From: JACPRL01 sp035573715
GTDB lineage: Bacteria > Acidobacteriota > Terriglobia > Acidiferrales > 2-02-FULL-67-57
Direction: 5' to 3'
Length of the DNA: 64,000 bases
NCBI GenBank assembly: GCA_035573715.1
Contig: DATLZZ010000004.1
Coordinates: 1-64,000 of the forward strand
Under the pieces are notes generated by a model. The model searched no databases. It was not told where the DNA came from and worked only from the letters and a program-made list of their open reading frames with translations. Of the stretch, positions 26,338 to 37,111 are shown piece after piece. Numbering within the stretch: the stretch's first letter is position 1; the number at the start of each line of letters is the position of its first letter. Made by a program: the position numbers and the translations under genes.

Positions 26338-27326
26338 CGGGTCCCCACCCGCGCAGCGGTGGACGCTCCGCCCGCCAACTGAACCACCAGCAACTCAACG
26401 ATGGCCTTCGCGTCGGGCGGCGACGACTTGAGCGCCTCGTCGGCCTCCGCCAGCGCCGCCAGTCCCTGCCGCAACTCGTCGGGCCGAAATCTGCGCGCCT
26501 GCCGCTGCAATTGCGCCACGCGCGATTGCGGCGCGCGCAGCACCGCTGCCGCACGGTAGGACGGGAGTCCCGCCGGCAGCTCGCGCGCGATGAGCAACTG
26601 GCGATAGCGCCAGGCAAGCAAACCCACCAGCCCGATGGGGCTTTCGCCCTGCGCCAGCAGGCGCTCGAGCAGCGCCAGCGCCTCGGGGCGGCGGCGCTCG
26701 GCGAGAAAGTCCACCATATCGAAGACGCTGAACTGGCGGGCGGCCACGACGACCGCAGCCAGATCGTCCATCGTCACCTCGCGGTCGCCCACGTAGGCGC
26801 GCAGCTTTTCCAGTTCGGCGTGCAGGCGGCCCTGGTCGGGCCCGAGGACAAAGACCAGGTCTTCGGCGCGCTCGCGGCTCAGCTTCAAACCAATCTTCTT
26901 CGCCCACTGCTCGGCCGCGCGGACGGCTTCGGAGCCCTCGGGCGATTCGGCGCCGTGCCGCTCGCACTTTGCCAGCAGCAGCCGGGCGGCGCGGGTGCGT
27001 TTGTCGAGCTGCTCTTCCTCGAAAATTACGACGGTGAATTCCGGAAGCGAATCGAGCAACCCCTCCAGTCGGTCGAGCTCCTCCTCGTCCAGCTTCTCCG
27101 CGTCGCGCAGCACCAGCACCTGGCGCGGGCTGAGCAGCGTGGGCGAGGAAGCGGCGCGCTCGATTTCCTCCAGGCTCGCCCGCGAGAGCGAAAACTCCTG
27201 CACCGCAAAGGCGCGGGCGTCCATCTGCGGCACAAACTGCGCCAGCAGTTCCTCGCGGATTTTCTGCCGCAGGTAGGAGTCTCCGCCTTCAATCAGGTGA
27301 GCGCGGCGGGCTGTCCTGGGGGTCAC
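26334..27326 (-). CDS. holA: DNA polymerase III delta subunit
   Basis: 330 residues. The clamp-loader subunit that opens the beta sliding clamp. It starts RRAHLIEGGDSYLRQKIREE (the ATP-fold first strand without a full Walker A, as normal for delta) and has the central VLVLRDAEKLDEEELD and TVVIFEEEQLDKRTRAARL stretches, then the helical collar (GLVGLLAWRYRQLLIARELPAG, QARRFRPDELRQGL). Start GTG 27326. It lies four bases after lptE, the common arrangement lptE-holA, and converges with rpsT. Confidence 0.92.
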   Translation of the reverse strand: MTPRTARRAHLIEGGDSYLRQKIREELLAQFVPQMDARAFAVQEFSLSRASLEEIERAASSPTLLSPRQVLVLRDAEKLDEEELDRLEGLLDSLPEFTVVIFEEEQLDKRTRAARLLLAKCERHGAESPEGSEAVRAAEQWAKKIGLKLSRERAEDLVFVLGPDQGRLHAELEKLRAYVGDREVTMDDLAAVVVAARQFSVFDMVDFLAERRRPEALALLERLLAQGESPIGLVGLLAWRYRQLLIARELPAGLPSYRAAAVLRAPQSRVAQLQRQARRFRPDELRQGLAALAEADEALKSSPPDAKAIVELLVVQLAGGASTAARVGTR

Positions 27327-27329
27327 GGG

Positions 27330-27869
27330 TCAGAAATTCTCCAGCACGGCGCTGACCAGGGCGGCGGCGAAGTCGCGCGCCAGACGCTCGAAGGCGGGCT
27401 GGCGCTCCTCGAAGAAGCTGTGGACGTCGCCGGTGATTTCGTACTGGTCGCGGAAGACGTAGTGGCCATTGGAGTAGAGCACCTGCTGGTCGCGGAGGTC
27501 GCGCATTTCGACCGAAAGGGTCACGGTAACCAGTACGGCCGAGGCGCGCCCGGTGTTGGGATCAAAGAGCACCGGGGCGGTGTGGGCGGTAAGCACGGTA
27601 CCGCGCAGCACGGCGTCGGCGCCTTCCTGGCTGCCGACCACCTGGTAGCGGGTGCGGTGGATGAACTCGCGCATCACCGCGTCGGTAAGCCGCTGCTCGA
27701 GCCCCATCGAAGTGGTCCGGTTCTCGAACGCGGGCACGGCGATGACTTTGAGGTTCTGCGGCAGGCGGTTGCCCTGGCCGCCGACCTTGTAGCCGCAGCC
27801 CGAGCTGGCCAGCAACACCGCCAGTGAGGTCAGCAGCGCAAGGCGCTCAGCTAACCAAGGTTTCCGCAA
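27330..27869 (-). CDS. lptE: LPS-assembly lipoprotein
   Basis: 179 residues. Lipoprotein signal LALLTSLAVLLASSGC followed by GYKVGG, the usual first residues of mature LptE. IAVPAFENRTTSMGLEQRLTDAVMREFIHRTRYQVV is characteristic of the family, which plugs the LptD barrel and helps insert lipopolysaccharide in the outer membrane. The start is a TTG at 27869 overlapping the 3' end of the upstream asd-like gene by 23 bases. holA follows immediately. Confidence 0.88.
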   Translation of the reverse strand: MRKPWLAERLALLTSLAVLLASSGCGYKVGGQGNRLPQNLKVIAVPAFENRTTSMGLEQRLTDAVMREFIHRTRYQVVGSQEGADAVLRGTVLTAHTAPVLFDPNTGRASAVLVTVTLSVEMRDLRDQQVLYSNGHYVFRDQYEITGDVHSFFEERQPAFERLARDFAAALVSAVLENF

Positions 27870-28866
27870 TGTCCACCGCCGTTTGCGCCGTCAGGCGAAG
27901 ATTGTCGGCCACCGCCCAGAGCCAGAACGCCGCCGGGCGTTTCCGGTCGCGCAGCACCGGGCCAATGATTATCTCATCCCGGCCGGCTGCGTCCACCGCG
28001 CCGGCCGGAGATTCGTCCTGTCTTAAAACGGAAACGCGGCGGCCTGCAAGCGCGCGTTCGACCGCCGGAAGTTCAGCCGCCTGCTCAAGCTCCACCAGAA
28101 CCGACAAGCAATGGGCGTGGAACACTGGCGCCTGCAGAACGCGCAGCGCCACGCGCTCGGCGAGCTTGGGCGCGCGCCGCTCGATTTGCCGGTAAACCAA
28201 GTCGTCAATCTGCTCCAGGTGCGAAGCGCTCTCGGCGCCGTAGCGCGCCAGCAGGTTGAAGGCGACCTGGGCATCAAAGACCGTGCGCGGAAAACTCTGG
28301 AAGGAGAGCAGACGCACGGTTTGCTCCTGCAATTCGTCCAGGCCGGCGGCGCCGCGTTCGGAGACCGGCTCGAAGACGTTGGCGACCGCGCGCCGTACGG
28401 ACAGCTTGGCATTCAGCCGCCCCAGCATCGCCAGCAGCGCAATCGCCGCGGCATGCGGCACGGTGTACCAGCGGCGCGGTGAATCGTCGGTCGGCGGCAG
28501 GCAGTCCTCGAGAAACGGAACGCGCACGCGGGCCTCGGGGACGTCGAGTAGCGCATGACTCAAATCGATAACGGCGGCGGAACCGGCGGCGGCCTGGGGC
28601 CAGTTCTGCCGGGTGAAGCGGTCGGCGGTGGAGGCAAAGAAGACGAGGTCATTTTCGGTAAAGGTGTCGGCGTCAATGGCCTCCACCAGCGCCGGCTCGC
28701 CCTCGAAGTCGGTCAACTGGCCGAGCGCCTCGGGGTCGTCGAGCAGCGCCAGCTTGCGCAGCGGGAACAAGCGCTCCTCGAGGACTTGCTTGACCTCTTT
28801 GCCTTTGAGCGAGGTGGCGCCGATGAGGGCGACACGCAAGCCGGTCTCGGGCGCCGCGGGAGTCAT
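27847..28866 (-). CDS. Aspartate-semialdehyde dehydrogenase-like protein lacking the catalytic cysteine
   Basis: 339 residues with the architecture of ASADH: Rossmann start LRVALIGATSLKGKEVKQVL, DLVFFAS, and a C-terminal half including VFEPVSERGAAGLDELQEQT and HLEQIDDLVYRQIE. In active enzymes the NPNCST loop carries the nucleophilic cysteine; the corresponding position here reads VPHAAAIA (residues 136-143), with no cysteine. Usg-1 proteins are paralogues of ASADH with unknown function that lost catalysis, and this fits that class. It sits between pssA and lptE in an envelope-related run. Confidence 0.8.
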   Translation of the reverse strand: MTPAAPETGLRVALIGATSLKGKEVKQVLEERLFPLRKLALLDDPEALGQLTDFEGEPALVEAIDADTFTENDLVFFASTADRFTRQNWPQAAAGSAAVIDLSHALLDVPEARVRVPFLEDCLPPTDDSPRRWYTVPHAAAIALLAMLGRLNAKLSVRRAVANVFEPVSERGAAGLDELQEQTVRLLSFQSFPRTVFDAQVAFNLLARYGAESASHLEQIDDLVYRQIERRAPKLAERVALRVLQAPVFHAHCLSVLVELEQAAELPAVERALAGRRVSVLRQDESPAGAVDAAGRDEIIIGPVLRDRKRPAAFWLWAVADNLRLTAQTAVDIAETLVS

Positions 28867-28873
28867 TCCACTT

Positions 28874-29662
28874 TCACTCGACGTGCCCCGTCAGCCGACG
28901 GCGCGCTTCCGTCAACAAACCGGACAGCAGATAGGTGATCGCCAGCGCCAGCAGAACCGGGCGGGAGAAAAACCAGATCAGGGCGACGAGCACCGCGAGG
29001 CCGATGATGGAGCGGCCGCGGCCGCCGAGACTCAACCGCTTGAAGCTCGGATAGCGGATGGGACTCACCATCAGCAGCGCCAGCAGCGCCACGAGCCCAG
29101 CCCAGGCCACGGCCCACTCCCAGTCAGTGATGGGCGTGGGCGCGAAGTGCACGATGGCAGCGACCACGCCGGCGCCGGCCGGAATCGGCATGCCGACAAA
29201 GTAGCGGTGCGAATGCGTAGCGGGGTTGGCGTGGGTCGGTGTCGGCAGGACGTTGAAGCGCGCCAGGCGCCACGCCCCGCAGAAGGCAAAGGCAAAACAG
29301 ATGACCCAGCCGATTTCGTAGATGTGCCGCGCCCACGCCGGGTCCCCGCCGGTCTGGATTCCGCGCAGACCCCAGACCAGCGCCAGAAACGCCGGGGCGA
29401 TGCCGAAGCTGATGACGTCGGCGAGCGAGTCGAGCTCCTTGCCGAAGGGGCTGGCGACCTTGCGCAGCCGGGCCACGCGACCGTCGAGCCCGTCAAACAA
29501 GATCGCCCAGCCGATGAACTTGGCGGCGGAGTCGAGATCAAAAACGGTGCCGCGCGCGGCGGCCAGGATGGCGATGTAGCCGAAAAAAAGATTGCCGACG
29601 GTGAGGACGGAGGAGACGAGGTCGATGCCGCGCTGGACTTCGTGGTTTTGTTCTTCACTCAT
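28874..29662 (-). CDS. pssA: CDP-diacylglycerol-serine O-phosphatidyltransferase
   Basis: 262 residues with about eight hydrophobic segments. The CDP-alcohol phosphotransferase signature DGLDGRVARL...GKELDSLAD is intact, with the catalytic aspartates. It makes phosphatidylserine, which the next enzyme decarboxylates to phosphatidylethanolamine. Its ATG overlaps the stop of psd in ATGA. The 262-residue length with TM segments resembles the integral membrane type II PssA of Bacillus, not the E. coli peripheral form. Confidence 0.93.
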   Translation of the reverse strand: MSEEQNHEVQRGIDLVSSVLTVGNLFFGYIAILAAARGTVFDLDSAAKFIGWAILFDGLDGRVARLRKVASPFGKELDSLADVISFGIAPAFLALVWGLRGIQTGGDPAWARHIYEIGWVICFAFAFCGAWRLARFNVLPTPTHANPATHSHRYFVGMPIPAGAGVVAAIVHFAPTPITDWEWAVAWAGLVALLALLMVSPIRYPSFKRLSLGGRGRSIIGLAVLVALIWFFSRPVLLALAITYLLSGLLTEARRRLTGHVE

Positions 29663-30270
29663 TCGAGTTGGGCCAGGATGGTCGAGCCGCCGCGAACGTG
29701 CTCCCCGGGCTGGACGCGTACACGGTAGCGCGGCTCGAAGAATACTTCAACCCGCGAGCCGAAGCGAATCATGCCGAGGCGCTCGCCGCGGGCCAGCTCG
29801 TCGCCGGTTTTTTTCCAGAACTCGATCCGGCGGGCCAGAAGGCCGGCAATCTGGCGGAAGACGACGCGCGTCCCTTCACCTTCCATCACAACTTCGTTCT
29901 GTTCGTTTTCCCAGCTCGCCTGGGGCTGCGAGGCGATGTGGAACTTGCCGGGGCGATAGAGGACCTCGGCGATGCGCCCCGCGATGGGAGCGCGGTTGAC
30001 GTGGACGTCGAAGAGGGAAAGAAAGATGCTGATGCGGGTGAGCGGGCGGCCTCCGGGAACGACCTGGTCAACCGCGAGCACGCGCCCGTCGGCCGGCGAA
30101 ACAATCGCGCCGGTGGCCGCAGGAATCTGCCGCTCAGGGTCGCGGAAGAAGAACAGAATGAAAGCCGCCAGCGCCAGCAGCACCCCGGCGGGAATCCACC
30201 AGCCCAGCCAGAGCAGCAGCGCTCCGAGCAGCGCGGGGACACTCGCAAACACGTAACCAGTGCGAATCAT
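29659..30270 (-). CDS. psd: Phosphatidylserine decarboxylase
   Basis: 203 residues from the ATG at 30270; a longer GTG start at 30300 adds ten residues. The short form has two N-terminal hydrophobic stretches (VFASVPALLGALLLWLGWW). IVSPADGRVLAVDQV and DVHVNRAPIAGRI are family signatures, and the self-cleavage site is in RFGSRVEVFFEP, where cutting at GS generates the pyruvoyl cofactor. It removes the carboxyl group of phosphatidylserine in the inner membrane. Partnered with PssA. Confidence 0.93.
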   Translation of the reverse strand: MIRTGYVFASVPALLGALLLWLGWWIPAGVLLALAAFILFFFRDPERQIPAATGAIVSPADGRVLAVDQVVPGGRPLTRISIFLSLFDVHVNRAPIAGRIAEVLYRPGKFHIASQPQASWENEQNEVVMEGEGTRVVFRQIAGLLARRIEFWKKTGDELARGERLGMIRFGSRVEVFFEPRYRVRVQPGEHVRGGSTILAQLE

Positions 30271-30315
30271 GAAAGTAGGAGTACTGAGAAACGGTAACAC
30301 ACGCCCGCAGGGCCA

Positions 30316-30774
30316 TCAAGGCGCGAGGGAGCGGGCACAAATCACGGCGTCTTCGACAGGGTCGCGGTAGTAGCCGGTGCGTCGGGCGCGCTCCTTAAAC
30401 CCCAGGGCGCGGTAGAACTCCAGTGCGGCGCGATTCGACGCCCGCACTTCGAGCCAGCACTGACGCGCGCCCCGGCCCCGGGCGCGCGCCAGCGCTTCTT
30501 CCACTAGCCGCCGACCCAGCCCGCGCCGCCGCGCGACCGGGCGCACCGCCAGGTTGAGAATCTCCATTTCGTCGGCGGCGATGCGGGCCAGGACAAAGCC
30601 CATTCTCTCTTCGCTGTTGCCTTGAGCGACCAAACAAAGGGTACCGTCGGCGGCGAGCAGGCTTTCGTAGGCGTCGCGGGTCCAGCGGGCAGCGCCGGGC
30701 GAAGCCTTCTGAATCGAAAGCAGAGCCTCGAGGTCGCTGCGGTGCGCGTCGCGCAGCGTTAGTTTTGCTTCCAC
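30316..30774 (-). CDS. rimI: Ribosomal-protein-alanine N-acetyltransferase-like GNAT enzyme
   Basis: 152 residues, GNAT acetyltransferase. LNLAVRPVARRRGLGRRLVEEALARAR is the acetyl-CoA-binding loop (RxxGLG in the Q/RxxGxG/A motif), and LEVRASNRAALEFYRALGFKE the last helix. RimI acetylates the N-terminus of S18 and in many genomes sits with TsaB, as here: the start GTG overlaps tsaB by 16 bases. The substrate is assigned by position and family. Confidence 0.88.
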   Translation of the reverse strand: MEAKLTLRDAHRSDLEALLSIQKASPGAARWTRDAYESLLAADGTLCLVAQGNSEERMGFVLARIAADEMEILNLAVRPVARRRGLGRRLVEEALARARGRGARQCWLEVRASNRAALEFYRALGFKERARRTGYYRDPVEDAVICARSLAP

Positions 30775-31451
30775 AGCAGCTCCGCGTCCGAGCGCCGGAC
30801 GTAGTTGGCTTCGAGGTGGAGCGCGTCGACGGCCTCGCCGCGGGCGAACTTGCGCGCCCCCAGGCGCGCCACCGCTTCCGCGAGAACCGGCGAAACCTCT
30901 TCGCGGCGCGCGAACGCAAAGGGGCTGGCAGCAATCTGCGCCTGCCAGGCGCTGAGCTCCGGCCCGACCAAGGTGCAGGTCTCCGGTCGAATCCCCTCGG
31001 CGCGCAGCGTCGCGAGAAACTCGGGCAAGGTCAACACGCGCTCGGCCGCGTACCCGGCAATTTCCTCTCGTTTCTCGTACACGCCGGCGAAGACCTGGCC
31101 GCGGTAGGCGTTGACGATGGGGATGAGCAGGCCGCGGGCGTGCGCGGCTTCACAAACCGCTGCCAGCACGCTCACCGGAACAACCGGCTTGCGGTGCATC
31201 TCGGCCAGGCCCTTGACGACCGTGAGCCCGACGCGCAGCGCGGTGAAAGCACCGGGACCGTTGGCGACGGCGTAGAGGTCAATGTCGCGCAGAGCAATGC
31301 CGGCCTGAGCGACGGCTTGCTCGATGTTGCGGAAAAGCTGGACGGAGTGCTGCTCGTCGGAGCGCGGGGCGACCAGCGCGGCCAGTTCATGGTCGCGCGC
31401 CACCGCCACGCTCGCGTTCTTGGTTGTGGTGTCGACCGCCAGCATCCACAT
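30759..31451 (-). CDS. tsaB: tRNA threonylcarbamoyladenosine biosynthesis protein TsaB
   Basis: 230 residues. Scaffold partner of TsaD in the synthesis of t6A37 on tRNAs reading ANN codons. The ASKHA-like fold starts MLAVDTTTKNASVAVA and has YAVANGPGAFTALRVGLTVVKGLA, the usual TsaB signature. It heads the minus-strand run and is divergent from mutS. TsaC is encoded at 36332; TsaD and TsaE are not in the window. Confidence 0.92.
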   Translation of the reverse strand: MWMLAVDTTTKNASVAVARDHELAALVAPRSDEQHSVQLFRNIEQAVAQAGIALRDIDLYAVANGPGAFTALRVGLTVVKGLAEMHRKPVVPVSVLAAVCEAAHARGLLIPIVNAYRGQVFAGVYEKREEIAGYAAERVLTLPEFLATLRAEGIRPETCTLVGPELSAWQAQIAASPFAFARREEVSPVLAEAVARLGARKFARGEAVDALHLEANYVRRSDAELLWKQN

Positions 31452-31469
31452 GAGCCAGGCTCCGAACCT

Positions 31470-31481
31470 CCATTATAATGG
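31470..31481. promoter_or_regulatory. Palindromic -10 box between tsaB and mutS
   Basis: CCATTATAATGG is a perfect 12-bp palindrome with TATAAT on both strands. The right copy ends 12 bases before the mutS ATG, so the mutS transcript would be almost leaderless. No clear -35 element was found. Confidence 0.4.
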
Positions 31482-31490
31482 CGCCACCCC

Positions 31491-34100
<2,610 letters not shown>

Positions 34101-34102
34101 GG

Positions 34103-35260
34103 ATGCGCGTCGCTGGACTGATGTCGGGGACGTCGGCGGACGGAATTGACGTGGCGCTGGTGCGCCTCGGCGGGCGGCCGCCGCGGGTTCGGGCGCGCCT
34201 CGAAAAATTCTGCACAATTCCCTACTCCGATCGGGTACGGCGGCAGATTCTGCGCGTGGCCAACGCCAACCGCGCCCGGGCGGTGAGCGTGGCCGAGATC
34301 AGCCAGTTGAACTTCTTGCTGGGGGAGTTGTTTGCCGAGGCGGTGGTGCGCGCGGCGCGGCGGTTTGGGGTTCGCCTGAGCAGCATTGACCTCATCGGCT
34401 CGCACGGGCAGACGGTTTTTCATCAGCCGATGCCGGAGGAGTTCGCTGGGCGGCGCGTGGTGTCGACGCTGCAACTGGGCGAGCCGCAGCTCATCGCCGA
34501 GCGCACCGGAATTCCCGTGGTCGCCAACTTCCGTCCGCGGGACATGGCGGCGGGCGGGCAAGGCGCCCCGCTCGTCCCATTTGTGGATTACCTGCTCTAT
34601 CGCCATCCGCGTCGCGGGCGCGCGGCGTTGAACCTCGGCGGCATCGCCAACGTGACCGTGATTCCGGCCGGCGCGCGGCCGGAAGACGTGATTGCGTTCG
34701 ACACCGGGCCGGGGAATATGGTGATTGACGCCGTGGTGGAGGCGGTAACCCGCGGACGCCAGCGCTTCGACCGCAACGGCACGCGGGCGCGGCGAGGCGA
34801 GCCCATTGAGGGTCTCTTGCGACGACTGTTGCAACACTCCTATTTCCGGCGGCGGCCGCCGAAGAGCACGGGGCGGGAAGAATTCGGGCAAGCCTACGCG
34901 CGCGAGTTTCTGCGACGTGCGGGGCGAGCGTCAGCCGCCGACAAAGTTCGCACGGCAACGGAGCTTACAGTGCGGGGCATTTCCGATGCCTTCCGCCGCT
35001 TCATCCTGCCTCGGGCACGCATCGAGGAAGTGATTGTGGGGGGCGGGGGCGCGCGAAATTCATTCTTGATGGCAAGGCTGCGGGAGGGGCTGCCGGGGCT
35101 GCGATTCGTTCCGGCGGGCAAGTTCGGCCTGGACGAAAAAGCCAAAGAAGCGTTCGCGTTCGCGGTGCTGGCCTACCACACCTGGCACGGCTGGCCGGCG
35201 ACCCTGCCGTCGGCCACCGGCGCGCGCAGCGCGGTGCTGTTGGGGTCGATCGCCCGATGA
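34103..35260 (+). CDS. anmK: Anhydro-N-acetylmuramic acid kinase
   Basis: 385 residues from the ATG two bases after mutS. Phosphorylates and opens 1,6-anhydro-MurNAc in cell-wall recycling. Family signatures: GLMSGTSADGIDVALVR at the start, GSHGQTVFHQP, PVVANFRPRDMAAGGQGAPLVPFVD and FDTGPGNMVIDA. The ending ELTVRGISDAF...VGGGGARN is also typical. An earlier TTG would overlap mutS. The Sel1 gene begins four bases before its stop. Confidence 0.95.
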   Translation: MRVAGLMSGTSADGIDVALVRLGGRPPRVRARLEKFCTIPYSDRVRRQILRVANANRARAVSVAEISQLNFLLGELFAEAVVRAARRFGVRLSSIDLIGSHGQTVFHQPMPEEFAGRRVVSTLQLGEPQLIAERTGIPVVANFRPRDMAAGGQGAPLVPFVDYLLYRHPRRGRAALNLGGIANVTVIPAGARPEDVIAFDTGPGNMVIDAVVEAVTRGRQRFDRNGTRARRGEPIEGLLRRLLQHSYFRRRPPKSTGREEFGQAYAREFLRRAGRASAADKVRTATELTVRGISDAFRRFILPRARIEEVIVGGGGARNSFLMARLREGLPGLRFVPAGKFGLDEKAKEAFAFAVLAYHTWHGWPATLPSATGARSAVLLGSIAR

Positions 35261-36243
35261 AGCAACCGACTGGAAGCCGGCGCTACCCAGACACAAGCCT
35301 CCGTGGCACCGGCATCCTGGGGGCCAGAGTGAAACCAGCAACCGCTCTCGTCCTAATTCTTGTCTTGTGCCCCATTCTCAATCCCGCCTCAATCCAAAAG
35401 CGGCCTCCGGAGAACTCCTCGGAGCCGAAGAAAGACATGCCCACCCTCATGCGCGAGGCGGAAGAAGGCAACGCCGAGGCTATGTACGTGTTGGGAACGC
35501 GGTATCAGTTTGGGACCGATGTTGAGAAGAACGGTGCCATGGCCGAATCGTGGTATCTCAAGGCGATCGAAAAGGGCCATATGCGAGCGCTTACCAACCT
35601 GGGCGGCATGTACTTCGCCGGGGACGGCGTCCCGCAAGACGTTCAAAAGGCCGCGCAGTTGTACGAGCGAGCCGCGGAGAGAGGTGAGCCGGTTGCACAG
35701 ATGAATCTTGGCTCGATGTACTTGTACGGAGTCGGCGTCGAGAAAGACATGGAGAAGGCGGCGAAGTGGAATCTGAAAGCGGCGGAACAAGGACTCCCTC
35801 GAGCGCAGTACACCATCGGGCTGATGTACTACCAGGGACTAGGCGTTCCGAAGGACGTTGGCGAAGCAAGAAAGTGGTATGAAAGGGCCGCGGCTCAAGG
35901 CCAGGAGAGAGCGCTTAACAACCTCGGGAAGCTGTACGACGACGGAGAAGGAGTTGAGCAAGATCTTGCCAAGGCGGTTGAACTCTTCAGGGCGGCGGCG
36001 GAGAAGGGCCATGCCACAGCCCAGCTCAATGTGGGCAGGATGTATCTCAATGGGCGAGGAGTCGAGCGAGATGCCGTTACCGCCTACATGTGGTTCCTGC
36101 TGGCGAAGAAGAACGGCGACCCGAAGGCACCAGCTGTCTTGCAAGTCGTCGCGTCAACGCTAACTGCGGAGCAGGTGGCAGAGGCCGAAAAGAGAGCAGC
36201 CGAGTGGGAAGACGCGCACAGGCCCAACCGTCCTACCCAATAG
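35257..36243 (+). CDS. Secreted Sel1-repeat protein
   Basis: 328 residues. About six Sel1-type repeats follow one another from residue 65 (such as ALTNLGGMYFAGDGVPQDVQ and AQMNLGSMYLYGVGVEKDME), forming a solenoid usually used for protein binding. The hydrophobic segment ALVLILVLCPILNPAS is a probable signal peptide. The ATG at 35257 overlaps anmK as ATGA; a GTG at 35329 would give a much more typical signal peptide starting at VKPATALV, and may be the real start. Base composition is lower in GC than neighbouring genes. Confidence 0.82.
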   Translation: MKQPTGSRRYPDTSLRGTGILGARVKPATALVLILVLCPILNPASIQKRPPENSSEPKKDMPTLMREAEEGNAEAMYVLGTRYQFGTDVEKNGAMAESWYLKAIEKGHMRALTNLGGMYFAGDGVPQDVQKAAQLYERAAERGEPVAQMNLGSMYLYGVGVEKDMEKAAKWNLKAAEQGLPRAQYTIGLMYYQGLGVPKDVGEARKWYERAAAQGQERALNNLGKLYDDGEGVEQDLAKAVELFRAAAEKGHATAQLNVGRMYLNGRGVERDAVTAYMWFLLAKKNGDPKAPAVLQVVASTLTAEQVAEAEKRAAEWEDAHRPNRPTQ

Positions 36244-36318
36244 CGACGAACGGTTTGGAGGCTTCAGGGGCTTCCCGCAGAAGTTTCGGGATCTACGCTC
36301 GGCTTGCAGCCTCGCCAC

Positions 36319-36341
36319 GAAAAGCCCCGGTTTATTCGGGG
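36319..36341 (-). terminator. Likely intrinsic terminator of tsaC
   Basis: On the minus strand CCCCG, seven-base loop AATAAAC, CGGGG, then CTTTTCG. The TAA stop of tsaC is inside the loop. The stem is five pairs, so it is weak. Confidence 0.4.
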
Positions 36342-36982
36342 GGTTCGCCCTCGATGGCGGCGCGAATGTCGGCCTCGCTGATGGGACCTTCGCGGAGGAT
36401 GATCCACTCGTCATCGCTGCGCAGCTCAACGACCGTGGAAGCGAGCCGGGCTTTCGATTCTCCGCCGTCGAGGATGAGCGGCACGCGCTCGCCGAGCTGC
36501 TTGACAACCTGCGGCGCCGAGACGCAGGCGGCGAAGCCCGAGAGGTTGGCGCTGGTGCCGGTGACCGGACCACCGACGGCCTTGATTACCGCGGCGGTCA
36601 CTTTGGAATCGGGCAGGCGCAGCGCGACCCGCCCGGTGTTGCCGGTGACTTTCAGCGGCAGGCGCCGGGTGGCGCTGAGCACGATGGTCAGCGCGCCCGG
36701 CCAGAAGCGCTCGACCAGCGGGAAAAACGGATCGGGCAAATCGGCGGCAAGGTCTTGCGCCTGCTCGGTGGTGGCGACCAAGATCGGCAGCGCCTTGCGC
36801 TCCGGGCGGCCCTTGATGTCGTAGACGCGCGCCACCGCCATCAGGTTGAACGGGTCGGCCGCCAGACCGTAAAAAGTGTCGGTCGGAATCACCACCACTT
36901 CGCCGCGCCGAATCAGCTCGGAGGCGTGGGCGATCGAGCGGGAATCCGGGTTATCGGGAGATACGGTTAGGATTTCGGCCAC
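36332..36982 (-). CDS. tsaC: Threonylcarbamoyl-AMP synthase (Sua5/YciO/YrdC)
   Basis: 216 residues from the GTG at 36982. Makes threonylcarbamoyl-AMP, the first step of t6A synthesis. The RNA-binding-like KGRPERKALPILV signature, GEVVVIPTDTFYGLAADPF at the start and TGTSANLSGFAA are all family marks. A longer frame from 37057 is open but includes a palindromic repeat and an implausible N-terminus. It forms a pathway with tsaB elsewhere in the window. No ribosome site is obvious. Confidence 0.93.
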   Translation of the reverse strand: MAEILTVSPDNPDSRSIAHASELIRRGEVVVIPTDTFYGLAADPFNLMAVARVYDIKGRPERKALPILVATTEQAQDLAADLPDPFFPLVERFWPGALTIVLSATRRLPLKVTGNTGRVALRLPDSKVTAAVIKAVGGPVTGTSANLSGFAACVSAPQVVKQLGERVPLILDGGESKARLASTVVELRSDDEWIILREGPISEADIRAAIEGEPPE

Positions 36983-37008
36983 AGACTGTCCAGTCGCGCG
37001 CAGTATGA

Positions 37009-37026
37009 GCCCGTGGACCCACGGGC
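37009..37026. repeat. Short perfect palindrome upstream of tsaC
   Basis: GCCCGTGG, two bases AC, CCACGGGC. It lies just upstream of the chosen tsaC start, on the leader side, and resembles the other REP-like palindromes in the window. Confidence 0.5.
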
Positions 37027-37111
37027 GCAAACTAACACAAGGGGAAAGGCTGGTCAAGCAAAGGCGGCGCGCTTTGCACTCTGCGGCGCCGTTTGTTAGG
37101 CTGGCCTTTCG

